Of a stretch of 64,000 nt of DNA, positions 1-11,290 are shown in pieces. The notes under the pieces were generated by a model. It worked only from the letters and a program-made list of their open reading frames with translations, ran no database searches and was not told where the DNA came from. A program made the position numbers and the translations under genes. Origin of the DNA: Gibbula magus (taxonomy: Eukaryota > Mollusca > Gastropoda > Trochida > Trochidae); contig OW388293.1 in NCBI GenBank assembly GCA_936450465.1, positions 46,287,040 through 46,351,039 of the forward strand, in the 5' to 3' direction. Each line of letters opens with the position of its first letter. Within the stretch, counting starts at the first letter, position 1.

Positions 1-449
1 TTTGGTTGGTGTACGGATGAGACAAGACAGTTCTATGAACATCTATTTATGTCGACCTTTCCTCCTTTATCGAGTCTGGAGTAGCGGTGTCTCGACCCTC
101 TGTGGTCTGGTTTCCTTACAGACACGCTGGGATTAATGATATCAATTTGCTGTGGCCGTACATAGTAATTGTTGGCAACTATCCATCCACTTAACGCGAT
201 ATCTGAGTTATGGGGAATTTTTTTTCTCGCAACCCTAGCGTTTTTGCTGTTTTGGATATATTTCTTAATTAACTATCTGTGGTAATACAAACGGGCGTGA
301 TTAATGTTAATGTTAAAACAAGAGAGTTATTTAGTTTAACCCCCTTCCTACAAATGTCACATCGTATAGGTATACTCATATAGCAGACGAATGTTTCTGT
401 GCAAGAATATCGGCATCTGACTTGGTAGTGCAATATGAAATATCTGGCA

Positions 450-521
450 CAGAAAAGATGAAGAAATGCAGCAAGGCCAGTGATTATCCAGTGATAGAGA
501 CTGGCGCGAGTTATGCATTGC
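450..521. mobile_element. TGCAAGGCAT MITE, fragment
   Basis: AATGCAGCAAGGCCAGTGAT and GAGACTGGCGCGAGTTATGC match the right arm of the 24315 element. The left arm is absent or very diverged. Confidence 0.5.
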
Positions 522-768
522 GGGGAAGTTTTTGTGACCAATGTAAAAATTATTAGTCATTCCTAAAGTGTACTAAATCCCCGGATGACTTCGACCATTA
601 GAAGAAGTCGTAAATTCGACAGTTAATGAATTTTCGAAGCCACAATTAGTTATATGCACAGATTTAATGATTAAACACAAACGTTTTGAAGAATAACTGT
701 TAAAATTTCATTCAATATCTAAAGGTACATGTTTAGTTTAGTTAAATGTACATGTACAACTTCACCAC

Positions 769-955
769 ACAAGGCATAAATCCGTGCCAGTCTCGTGCTA
801 ATTGAAGCTGTCGCATGTCCTCTACTTTCCCGTACTAACATAGCGGAGCGCTGTACCTGAACTGCATAGCGGGCTCTGATTCGCAAGCACGGAAAAGTAA
901 GTGAAATTCGGCAAGACTGACATTAGCCAGTGATAAAGACTGGCACCATCTATGT
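769..955. mobile_element. TGCAAGGCAT MITE, diverged copy
   Basis: ACAAGGCATAAATCCGTGCC at the left and GACTGGCACCATCTATG at the right form imperfect terminal inverted repeats. The interior repeats CATAGCGG / AGCGGGCTCTG-like stretches. Related to the element at 24315. Confidence 0.6.
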
Positions 956-1049
956 TTTGTTGAAACTCTAAATATTAACGAGTTGTTTATTAAGACCTTC
1001 ATGTAAGTCATCTGTAATTGACATTCAAGAAGATGACGAATGAAGGATC

Positions 1050-1185
1050 CACAACTTCTTCATTCTGTGAGGCGACATGTTGACAAAGATTGTTATGTCG
1101 TTGTCAGGCAAGTGATGAAACGTCCATGCCGAAACGTCGACTCAACAGAATAAAGAAGTTATACATCCATAAAGAAGTCTTCATT
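1050..1185 (+). mobile_element. Possible Penelope- or LINE-type terminal remnant
   Basis: TGATGAAACGTCCATGCCGAAACGTCGA (1113-1140, written here only as a pattern TGATGAA...CGAAACGTCG) and repeated AATAAAGAAGTTATACATC / ATAAAGAAGTCTTCAT resemble the ends of Penelope-like elements, which often carry TGATGA...GAAAC hammerhead-like motifs. No coding remnant is visible. Confidence 0.35.
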
Positions 1186-2303
1186 TTTAAGCTTGACGTA
1201 TGTCATTCCTACTAAAATAAAAGACATGAAGACACAATGCACTCTCAGTATCATTCATTATCACTACCATCTCACTTTCGTGTTTCTAACAACTTGAAAA
1301 CGAAGACCAATTGTCCGCATCACGATCACATTCAGAGAAACAAAGCTGGCGATGGACGACGAAATGGAAAGCGTGTATACTCGACACACTTAGGTCTGTA
1401 ATCAGCCTGGCGATCAAATACTCCATACAAACATTAACCGAAATTTTAAGTGATTATTCCGAGCTTATACTAAAGCTTGGCCATTACCAAGAACCGATTC
1501 CTTACTTCCTGGAGAAGACAAAGTCTGAATGAGGTAGGAGTCTGATTTTGTCTGCAGAGCATTCCATTAGTGTTACAGCTCCTTTGATCTCTGCCGCCTG
1601 ATCACAAGTAGCGTATTCGAAGCAAGTGGATCGCCGCTGTGAATACAGAAGCATATCACTGATCTTTCTACTACTGGGGGAAGAGCTCGTTCCATTCAAT
1701 CGGAGAGGTCAAAGATTACGTTATAGACTTCCTTTGTCTATAGTTGGTTTTACTGGACTTCAAAAAAAACATGAAGAATTGGCCAAAATAAGACAAGGGT
1801 ATCGATCTACTGACTGACTTTTGTCCTACATTTTAACTTGATCAAGATTGAGCCTTTTGAAGGTTCGTGGGGACGGTTCCAAGAAGCGTTTAATAGCACA
1901 AGAGCATGTTCCTTTTGTAAATATTTTGAACAGTCCACTATCATGTCATGTCACCCATTTAAGCGTCCCTTTGATGCATTAAATAATTATTAATTGATTT
2001 CAAGTCAAGTCAAGTGATTTCATGAACCTCTATCATCAGTTTGGTGAAACAAAAAAGCATATACTCCGAAACAGTGTGTATATTTACAATTTAGAAGCTG
2101 TTATCCAGAAATATTCCCCCCCTCAATGCGCCTCAGAATTATATTATTGCTTATTAAGTGAGAAATATATACATGTAATGTATATAATATATGTGCAATA
2201 TATGAAATAAAAACCGTTAAACCCGTGCAGCCAAACAGTAACACACGCTGGTATAATGGTTGTCAAACTGGAAACTAGTTGTATGATATATGATATTCTG
2301 ATA

Positions 2304-3632
2304 TTTTTAGTTCATCAGGCCTGAAAGGCTTATGACATGGCATGGCGTCCGGCGTCCGGCGTCCGGCCGTCCATCCGTGAACTTTTCGGGTTTTTTTTTA
2401 ATTCTTCTCCAGAACCAATGTTTCTAGAGAGCTGAAATTTTATGTGCAGACTCCTTGGCTAATGGGGACTCTAAATTGTAGATTTCGTGACCCCGTGACC
2501 CCAAATTTTCATCTTCTTCTCAAGTTCCAAAAGGTCTAGAGAGCTGAAAAGTTGTGTGCAGACTCCTTGGCTAATGGGGATTCTAAATTGTAGAGTTCGT
2601 GACCCCGTGACCCCAAATGGTGTTACAGGGGTCATAACCTTAAATACCTATTTTAATCTTCTCACCCAGTGCCACAATGTCAAGAGAAATTAAACGTTGT
2701 GTGCAGACTCCTTGGCTAATGGGGATTCTAAATTGTAGAGTTCGTGACCCCGTGACCCCAAATGGTGTTACAGGGGTCACAACCTTAAATACCTATTTTC
2801 ATCTTCTTCTCCAGATCCAAAGTGTCTAGAGAGCTGAAAAGTTGTGTGCAGACTCCCGGCTAATTGGGATTCTAAATTGTAGAGTTCGTGACCCCGTGAC
2901 CCCAAATGGTGTTACAGGGGTCACAACCTTAAATACCTATTTTAATCTTCTCATCCAGTGCCAAAATGTCAAGAGAAATTAAACGTTGTGTGCAGACTCC
3001 TTGGCTAATGGGGATTCTAAATTCGTGACCCCGTGACCCTAAACGGTGTTACAGTGGTCACAAACAAACCTAATTTCATCTTCTACTCCAGAACCAAAAG
3101 GTCTAAAAAGCTGAAATGTTGTGTGCAGACTCCTTGGCCAATATGGATTCTAAATTTTAGATTTGGTGAGCCCATGACCCCAAATAGGATCACAGGGATC
3201 ACGACCTTAAAAACCTATTTTTATCTTCTTCTCCAGTACAGAAAGCTTGAGAAAGCTGAAAAGTTGTGTACAGACTCTTTGGCCCAAATGGATTCTAAAT
3301 TTTAAATTGAATTACCCTAATGACCCAAGTATGGTCACAGCACTAAAAAAGACCTATTGTATTACTATTGTAGTATTGAACAGTACTCTTGAGATTGTAT
3401 GTGCCCTTCACTTCAGACTAAGGGAGGTAATCCCAAATATGTGAGAAATGGTTGTTGAGAAAAGAGAAGTTGAGACTTGAAAATTAAGAATTGAGAGCAT
3501 ACAAAATTGTATGAAATATTTATTATTGTAAGGCCATCATTTTGTAACTGATCATATTTCATTTAAGTAAATATTGATATTTTATCATTATATAAAAACT
3601 GATGAGCTACAGAGCCAATGGCTCTATTTTTT
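2304..3632 (+). mobile_element. Non-autonomous tandem-array element, copy 1 (seven ~145-bp units)
   Basis: The element opens with TTTTTAGTTCATCAGGCCTG, carrying a GGCCTGAAAGGC-type hairpin, then a short GGCGTCC repeat (gcgtccggcgtccgg). Seven units of about 145 bp follow, each with a GTGCAGACTCCTTGGC core (starts near 2444, 2556, 2701, 2846, 2990, 3123, 3268). It ends GATGAGCTACAGAGCCAATG plus a GAGCCAATGGCTC hairpin and T run. TAGCTCATC at one end is inverted as GATGAGCTA at the other. This architecture recalls the bivalve pearl/Helentron-derived elements, but that family link is inferred. It has no coding capacity. Confidence 0.85.
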
Positions 3633-4603
3633 GCAGAAAGAAAGCCCACACCAACAGTTTGCATGTGTACTACAGTGAAACCTGCTAGACACGCTGACTG
3701 CACCGACAGAATTAAAACTTGAAAAATGTAAAACTGTTATATTTCCAATTTAAATTTGAACACAAAATTATGTATACAAAAGGAAAATTAAACTTTATGT
3801 CATGTATATTGGAAATGTATGGTAACCAGGTCATTTTGGGAATATATTGAACGTTGATAATCCAAAACATACAAACATTTAAAATAACAAATATATTGAT
3901 CTGATTTCGGACAATAGATAATCACCCATTATTAATTCATATTTTGTTTTCTGCCAAAAAAAACATTTATAAATGCACTTTAAAAACATTTCTCCCTAAA
4001 TTTTATAATTTTCTAAAAGTTTTGAAAGATATTTACATTGTGGAAAAATTCATAGCTAAAAGAAACAATACTTTTGAAAATTTTTCTGATAAATGGTCAC
4101 CACTATTCCCAGTATTTAACCGAATTAACCGAATCGTAATGTCTATGAACTGCCTGTTTGTAAAATATACCATTTATTTGACTGAAATTCTACATTAAAT
4201 GTTGCCTTTAAAAAAATGTAAACAATTGTGGGAATAAAAAATAAAAATAAAACATTGATAAAAATTAAAGACAACAACGTTACATTCCACAAAGCTAGTA
4301 TACTTGATCCTTGATTCAGGATTCAGTTTGGTCGAGTTGTCTGTATCAAATTTACATCTCATGTTTATGAGTTTACATTTATAGACAAAATAGTAAGTAA
4401 TAGTAAAAACAATCACAGTATTTAAAGAATTCTTGGCTGGATATTGTTTTACACAATGATTGATTTTTTTTATGCATGGCTACATACACCGACTACTTTA
4501 AAGGGGCTGTAGCGCGTTTTTTTGTCAAATTAATTTTTTTCAAATTGCCCATTTATAATGATAGTTTGTATCATTTAAATTCACTTTGGAGGGTCATGCC
4601 CTT

Positions 4604-6102
4604 TTTACATGCACACATTACTCTCAGGAGTATAATTACACCTAGGAGTATATTTACTCCCAGGAGTAAAAGTGTATTTACTTTACGTTCCATTGGAATT
4701 TAAGGACCCTTAAGTATATTTGGTTAGCTTACAGCTAAAACGTCATTCTGATAAGAACTAACAACTGCGTATCCATAAGGGAAGAAGAGATTATCCATAT
4801 GTTATGTGTAAGGCTTGTGCTTGGTCTGTTAACTGACAAAAATAAGTGGTCGAAGCATTCTCAAATACGGAGAAATGAAAATGTAAGAAGGAGTTTTAAT
4901 GATGAACAGTGAAACGAAAAGTTTAACAATGACAAGAAAAACATTCTATGTATTATTGAAAGAATCAAAACATTTTGTCCTAAGAGTGCGGCACCGTTCA
5001 GAGAACCAATTGGTCTACATTATAATGTTGCTATCGTCGTGTATTGGCTTATAAGTGCAGGTTGTAATCAATTGATATGAAGATCACTGGAGATTTTCAA
5101 AATGGGTAGGTGCCATAGACTGCACCCACATGTCAAAAGTAACACCAGTTTAAGCTGACGGTCACTGTCTCAATCGTAAGGAATGGTATTATGTAACTAC
5201 AGTACTGCACTTAGAGCCTCCCACAATCTTTTCAAAACAAGAATGATGAAGTTTTTTTTATAAACTTCATCCGGGTGACTATTGAAGACACATTTGCGAC
5301 ACATACAGAAGAGCTCGGATGTAGATTAGAATATACATGTACAGTTACAATTGTTAAGTGAGATGAAAACCCTTATGACATAGAGATAGAACTTGACGAT
5401 GGCCCCAATGACGCTGATGGTTACAATAATGATGACCCGTTGCTGGGTGCTTTACACACCCACTTGGCTGCTTAATTTGTCAATTCATAAATGGCATGTC
5501 TTTGAAGCAAACTAATGTTGTTCTACCCTATTATTGTTCAATGTGGGAATATAGTTCAAAATGAAATATAGACTATTGTTGTTTTGATATGCTTCAACTA
5601 AAATAATGATAACTATTAACAATGGCAATATAACAAACTGTAAGAACAATATAAATATATACACTAACACTATAAGACACACATATTAGGAACCAAGTGA
5701 AATTAGACATGTTTATATTATATTGTATTATAAAAAAAAATCCATTTAAGAAATAATTCTATAGCTGACGGAAACTTTGTAAATACAAAATAAAAGACCA
5801 AAGACAATAAATAGTTAATATACAAAGTTTAAAAATATAAAATTATGTCAAATTCTAGGATTCTGCATCAGTTTGCTTACAGGAGTAAACAGATAATCTG
5901 TTTACATGACACGGTTACTTACAGGAGTAAAATACTCCTGGAGTAAATATACTTTTACTTTACCTCTTGAGGTAGAGTATTTAACTCCTAGGAGTATATA
6001 TACTCCTGTAAGTAAATGTGTTTTGGACTGTTTACATGACACGTTTACTCCCTGTAAGTATATTTACTCATAGGAGTAAATATACTTCCAGGAGTAAACG
6101 TG
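4604..6102 (+). mobile_element. Degenerate PIF/Harbinger-type element nested in the MITE
   Basis: Both flanks carry repeated palindromic motifs of the type CTCCTAGGAGTA and TTTACTCC(C/T). Between them are decayed transposase-like stretches. VGAIDCTHM at about 5106 resembles the GxIDGTHI motif of Harbinger transposases and is followed by LNRKEWYYV. An acidic tail, NPYDIEIELDDGPNDADGYN and more, runs from 5368 to the stop at 5473. Stops and frameshifts separate these pieces, so the transposase is dead. Confidence 0.65.
5100..5475 (+). pseudogene. Harbinger-like transposase remnant
   Basis: The fragment VGAIDCTHMSKVTPV, then a stop and ADGHCLNRKEWYYVTTVLHL, matches the pattern of the DDE domain around its second catalytic Asp (GAIDGTH...YINRKGYYSL). 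After a frame change come RVTIEDTFATHTEELGCRLE and an acidic C-terminus ending at TAA 5473-5475. It has at least one stop and frame breaks, no start and no DNA-binding partner gene, and is non-functional. Confidence 0.6.
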
Positions 6103-6796
6103 TCATCTTATTACACAAACCAATTATCCGTAGTGGTTATAATGGGGTTGCGTATAAAGCAAAAATTGTATGGCGGCCATTTTATTGTGAACACATTTTA
6201 TTATTTCGAATGACAAAAACGATTCCAATGGCTTTACTAAGCGATGTACACTCAGTTTTAATTTGATTTTCCGAAGAGAGAAGGGTGTTTTACTTTTGGT
6301 GAACTTATTTTTCAAATACATTTCATAGACTTATTTGAGCGAAAAAAACGTGCTACTGCCCCTTTAAATATAAAAGCAACTCGCTACCAACCAAGTACCA
6401 CGTCTTTGAGTTCAAACACAGTAGATTATCTCAAAAATATACATTTATGTTATTGCGATCGGCATTCTATAACCAATTTATGAATAGGATCCACCTCCAT
6501 CAATTGCTAAGACATGTCACGTGCATTCATGGCGTGTTGTATGTAGAACGGAATCTGATACTAAAATTGTCATTCAAAGAATTCATTCAGACCTAGACAT
6601 TACATTACTATGTAGGCCTACAGCGTTGTGTTCAGCTGCTATTCTGTTTGCGTTTATTGATGATCTCCGTACAGAATACACTACAGAGCTGTAGCCTACA
6701 TAAATGACTCTAGACTGTTGTCAAGTCCCCTGCCACATTAATTCATAAACATATTTATACACAACGATGTGTACGTACACAGAAGTAGTTTATGGA

Positions 6797-7358
6797 ATTA
6801 TGACCAAAAACCTATTTTCATATTATTCTCCAGTGCAAAAAGCTCTAGAAAGCTGAATTGTTGAGAACAGACTCCTTGACCAAAAGGGATTATAAGTTGT
6901 AGATTTGGTGACCCTGTGACAACAAATATGGATCACAGGGGTCATGACCTTTAAACCTATTTTCTTATTCTGATCCAGTACGAAAAAACCCCGAAGGTTG
7001 AAATGTTGTGTGCAGACTCCTTGGCCAATGGGGATTCTAAATTGAAATCTGGTGACCCTGTGACCCAAAAATGGGTCACAAGGGTCATGACCCAAAAACT
7101 TATTTTCATCTTCTGATCCAGTACGAAAAGCCCCCGAAGGTTGAATTGTTGTCTACAGTCCCCTTGACTAATGGGGATTCTAAGTTGTAGAATTGGTGAC
7201 CCTATGACCCCAGATATAGGTCACAGGGGTCAAGACCTAAAAACATATGTTTTGCTTGTTAACAATATATTACTTGAGGTTACTTAAACATTAAACCTTA
7301 GACAATAAATCAATGAAGTCCTGATGAGCTACATATATATAATTCATGGCTCTATTTG
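6797..7358 (+). mobile_element. Tandem-array element, copy 2 (5'-truncated)
   Basis: Four diverged units of the same 145-bp family, with CCTATTTTCAT and GACCCTGTGACC cores, end at GATGAGCTACATATATATAA and TTCATGGCTCTATTT. The TCATCAGGCCTG head and the GGCGTCC part are missing, so it is 5'-truncated. Confidence 0.8.
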
Positions 7359-9846
7359 TAAAATATGATAAACATACTTGACTTTTTTAACCTACAGCAT
7401 ACCTTGCGGATTGAAAGTGTTTGTTTTGATCTGCCATGTATAATATCTATGTACACGCGTAGAATTACATATGTAGGAATAAATGTCAAAATGATCAGAA
7501 ATGTTAAACTACTCTATATAAAGCATATGGAGGACGTTTCGGAATACCGCGTGAAGTAAACTCCCACAGGATCCAGCATTGGAAATGACGAACGAGAGGG
7601 GCTTTTAGGATATCAAACACAAAATCATAAAATCGCGAATATATTCACAAGAGTGAAGGAAAATCGCGATATCGCGAAATCTTCAAACGAAATCGGATGC
7701 AAGGTCGAAACGAAATGGCCACATGAGAAATAAAAAAAACTTTGGCGATATATGTATGTATATTAGAGAAAATACCACGTGCAACTCAAGCACTCTGAAA
7801 GCAACTTCCAAACTTCAATTACTGGTCTTGCGGTATTTCCCTCGCTTTGTTGTACCTAGATAGTGATTTAAAAATTTTTAAAAATGAAATGAAATAAAAA
7901 TGAGTCTCCTTAAACTTAGCTCTGTAGTCTTGTTGCAGACTTGCCTAGGCACTTAAAATTTAAGGGGTCTGGGTGACAGACTAGTATTGGGAATATGACA
8001 TGGGTTGATATGTTCCACCATAGGAATAATATTTTATCATGTCTAGGAAACTAAGAGAGAGTCTATCTTGTTCGGGAACTAATTAAGATAAGTACCGGAC
8101 ACTACCGGTCAGCAATATGAAACCGTCCAGTCCCTGTCCACTGTCCACTGTCCTCGTTTTCAAAAGCTACGATCAGATAAAGCTAGACTTACTTGCGGCT
8201 TTCAAGCATGCTTTAATGCAAGGCCCAATAAAACATACTAAAAATGTTCTGTTTTCGACAATTAGTAACAATATTTTTTTTAATAACATGCTTAGTTAAA
8301 CTATGAAGCATGAGCCATTTCACGCAAAAAGAATGACGTCATAGTGTGAGAATTCAGCATATATATAAGGTATATATTACAATAGATAGTCGTACATGAT
8401 ACTTCAGTCTTAACGTCGCCATCACAAGGACAGTAATCCTCAATATGTCGCGTTGGTCGTATGTTCGCCGTCTGATTGCTATGCTCTATCGAAGAGACAG
8501 GGTCCATATGCACTAAGGTTAGGCTGAAATGCTTGATTGCAATGCTGTTCAACATAACCCGTGGTTTGCTATACTTCCAGCCGATGATCGCAGGTTTCAC
8601 AGCAATCCATGTCAGACTTTTGCTGCGGGCTTTTCCCCTGCCAAAAAATCCGACGATAAGCCATTGCCCAGTTCACTTCAGCTAACCTCGCATCAAGTTG
8701 TTGTAATTTTGTTGATTTCAACCCATGAGTCCCATCTAACTGAAACTGTTAGGCGCCAATGGTAAGGCTAGATTTATATTGTTGGCAAAGTTTCTCGCAA
8801 ATGGGCTTCACAACCGTGATAAATAGCTACACTTGCGTGCGAGCATGGCTAGTGAAGGGATGCACAGAAAGATCAGCCATTTGTCTTACAGTTGCGCAAC
8901 CCATTTGCGCTCTTTTTGAGTATGTGCATATTTATACTGCCGTTTCAAAATATATATTATAGTGCATGACATTCGTAGGGATGTTTATTAATTCCGTTTG
9001 TGTATGTTTAGTGTCTATTCTCATCGTAATATAAGCGATCTGTTAAAAATGGAATGCTATTTGAATTCATGCTTTTCGACACAAATGAGAGTATCCCATT
9101 GCCTCCAAAGCTATTCCCACATAAACACTCGGTGTCCCTTTGAGAGTCAATAGATCAGGTCAGCTGTCAACACTTATTAGATAGCTAAAGGCTGTTCATT
9201 CAATTAACTTCTTCAATTATATATTCATAGAACTAATTGAAACTCATCCTCAGTATCAACATTGCAGATAATTTATGTTGTCATATTAACAATTTATGTG
9301 TTGTATCTTCCATGTTCATTTGAAAGATTCTAGGATGGCAGCCTAACTTTAGATATATATATTCTATACATTTGTTTCAACTCATACATGATTTGTTGAT
9401 AATATAATATTTCAAGTCTGTGTGGTTGTAATTAACACGTGTTTTTATACCAAATATCGCAGCGTTAGGCTGTGAAATATCCATTTTCACTTCTGTCAAT
9501 ATTGCTTTACGGGGCTGTCAGCTAGTCTAATTGCCCACAACGACTGACCGTCGCCCACGCAGCAGTGGTCAAGCACTCTGTGGACAGGTCGGACCAAACC
9601 AGCACTGCGGCGGATTGATCACGTGACCACTCGGTAGCTCCAACAAGTCGGACGGTAGTAGAGACGTGTCGCTGTCAGTGTAGTAATCTGTCAAACAAGC
9701 CCTGAGGGATGTGTAAATAAACACCATAGCAAGTCTAGATTGTCTTATATATCAGCATATACACAGGTACTACAGAAAGTCTTGATCGTGTTACATTAGA
9801 ATATGAAAGACAATTTTTAATCTGAATTGTCTTACAGCACAGTACG
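7359..9846. other. Intergenic, no recognised gene
   Basis: Several overlapping short open frames at 8301-8965 on both strands were examined; none has a recognisable domain or splice context. No repeat identified. Confidence 0.6.
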
Positions 9847-10191
9847 TGTTAAAAGGAGCAGTAGCACGATTTTTCTCTCAAATAAGTCGATGAAATGTAT
9901 TGAAAAAAATGTCACTGATAGTAAAAAACCCTTCTCTCTTAGTTCAAAAAAATGAGTGTACATTGTTCCGTAAAATCATTGGAATCGATTTCGTTTTTGT
10001 TTTGTTCACATTAAAATGGCCGCCATATATTTTTTGCGTTATACGCAACACCGTTATTAGCACTGCAGATAATTGGTTTGCGTAATAAGATGCTTTGCCC
10101 TCTAAAATAACTCTAAATGACATTAACTATCCTAATAGATAGAACATTTTTTAAAAATCATATTCGCAAAAAAAAACCCAGCCCCTTTAAA
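9847..10191 (+). mobile_element. TTTAAAGGGGC MITE, intact-length copy
   Basis: The copy runs from TTAAAAGGAGCAGTAGCACG to AGCCCCTTTAAA, about 345 bp. It includes the diagnostic AATGGCCGCCATATATTTTT, GCGTTATACGCAACACCGTT and AATTGGTTTGCGTAATAAGA. It is closely related to copies at 61492 (same strand), 19255 (partial) and 4497 (inverted). No coding capacity. Confidence 0.85.
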
Positions 10192-10339
10192 GCATGAGTG
10201 CACGTGCACGTGTTTCTAGGCAGCAATGATCTCGAGTTTGATACGAGGGAAGTTAGCTTTTCATAGAGTAAATAAGGATCACGTCTTTAAAAGGGCATTT
10301 AGAAGTATAATACACAAGAACAGGAACATTTTCTGGATA

Positions 10340-10410
10340 ATAACTTTTTAAATGTAAAGATACACCACGTTTCGGAGTAGCCTATATAGTACTTTTTCAT
10401 CAGGTGGAAT
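10340..10410 (-). mobile_element. Second TGATGA...CGAAACG terminal-like motif
   Basis: In reverse, CCACCTGATGAAAAAGTAC ... CTCCGAAACGTGGTGTATC spans 10363-10408. It has the same order of motifs as at 1113-1140. Probably the end of a decayed retroelement. Confidence 0.35.
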
Positions 10411-10937
10411 GTGAGAAATAACAAATGGGATACATTAAAGCAAGGAATCCAGTGGTGAGAAAGCTCAATCAGGGAGATTAAAAATTCATGAGAATGGTAA
10501 ACAATGAGGATTTGCAATGCAAACATGAGGGGAGTAAATAGTTGATTGCCGATCTTTTTAAATGATTGAGGGTGATGATAGCGGACAAGGACAACCGTTA
10601 AATCATTTGAATTTGACGTGTTCGTCGTAATTTGTCTTTTAACTTCCTTTGGGGGTGTTAGAAAAAGGGCTTTTGCAAGTCTACAGGGAATACATATTAG
10701 CTGTTGGTCATTTGAAGACTATTGTTGAAGACACACTACTATAGCTACATACTATAGATGCATTTTATTTCCAAATGCCGGTGAAAATATTTTAGAGTCA
10801 GCCTTCGCAAGTCTACTTGGAATTTTAGGGGACATTGGAAGCCAACCGTTGCATACATTGCCCATCATTTAGCTTCATTTCGACGCTATATCCTGTTAAA
10901 CCTGCCTTTCACAATTGGAGATTAGGTTGCGAATCAT

Positions 10938-11115
10938 GGGCTCCGTTCCATAACAGCGAGCGCTTATAATCGCTCATTGATCGCTCAACAAGTAGCGCTC
11001 AAGTAGCGCTCAAGTAGCGCTCAAGTAGCGCTCATTCTCTCCTGAACGACACGGTGCAAAATCTCAAAGTTCGTTTGCTTTGCTACGTAGCGCTACAACG
11101 AGCAATCGCGTTTAA
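10938..11115 (-). mobile_element. GGGCCGTGTTCA MITE with 11-bp minisatellite
   Basis: The segment matches the copy at 14639-14825 in reverse: CATAACAGCGAGCGCTTATA, TCTCTCCTGAACGACACGGT, TTTGCTACGTAGCGCTACA, GAGCAATCGCGTTTAAG. It contains four tandem copies of AAGTAGCGCTC (10990-11034), against about two in the other copy, so the internal repeat number varies. Confidence 0.8.
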
Positions 11116-11173
11116 GAGAGGTTGAAACCTCTCTTGAACATGGCCATGGTTGATCTCTTGTGTCTGTGAAATA

Positions 11174-11290
11174 GGGGCGGGATAGCGCAGCGGCTAGCGC
11201 GTTCGGTTTCGGCTCAAGGGTCCTGGATTTGAATTCCGCTAGGGGTTCGACAAGGTTGTCTGCGGTCGAGAGTTGTTCTACGTACAATTA
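11174..11290 (+). mobile_element. tRNA-derived SINE, second copy
   Basis: GGGGCGGGATAGCGCAGCGG and CTAGCGCGTTCGG match the head at 33153 on the other strand. The A-box is at 11183-11193; the B-box region GGATTTGAATTCC is mutated. It directly follows the GGGCCGTGTTCA MITE. Confidence 0.7.

Larger units (their letters stand above)
1..2303. other. Intergenic, few recognisable features
   Basis: Apart from MITE fragments at 450 and 769 and a retroelement-like end at 1050, no gene was recognised. An open stretch at about 1311-1532 ends EPIPYFLEKTKSE but begins without ATG and matches nothing I know. Confidence 0.6.
4497..6367 (-). mobile_element. TTTAAAGGGGC MITE copy, split by a Harbinger-like insertion
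   Basis: The ends are inverted: TTTAAAGGGGCTGTAGCGCG at the left and ACGTGCTACTGCCCCTTTAAA at the right. The right part (about 6103-6367) matches the intact 343-bp copy at 61492 in reverse, including TATGGCGGCCATTTTATT. The left part (4497 to about 4603) matches the other end. About 1.5 kb of unrelated DNA separates them, so the MITE was interrupted by another transposon. Confidence 0.85.

Noticed and set aside
1311..1532. 73-codon open stretch ending EPIPYFLEKTKSE
   Set aside because: Starts only with TTG, matches no family I know, and has no clear splice sites or neighbour exon.
8301..8965. Overlapping open frames on both strands
   Set aside because: No domain, no codon-bias signal, several frames open at once; chance in a locally GC-richer patch.
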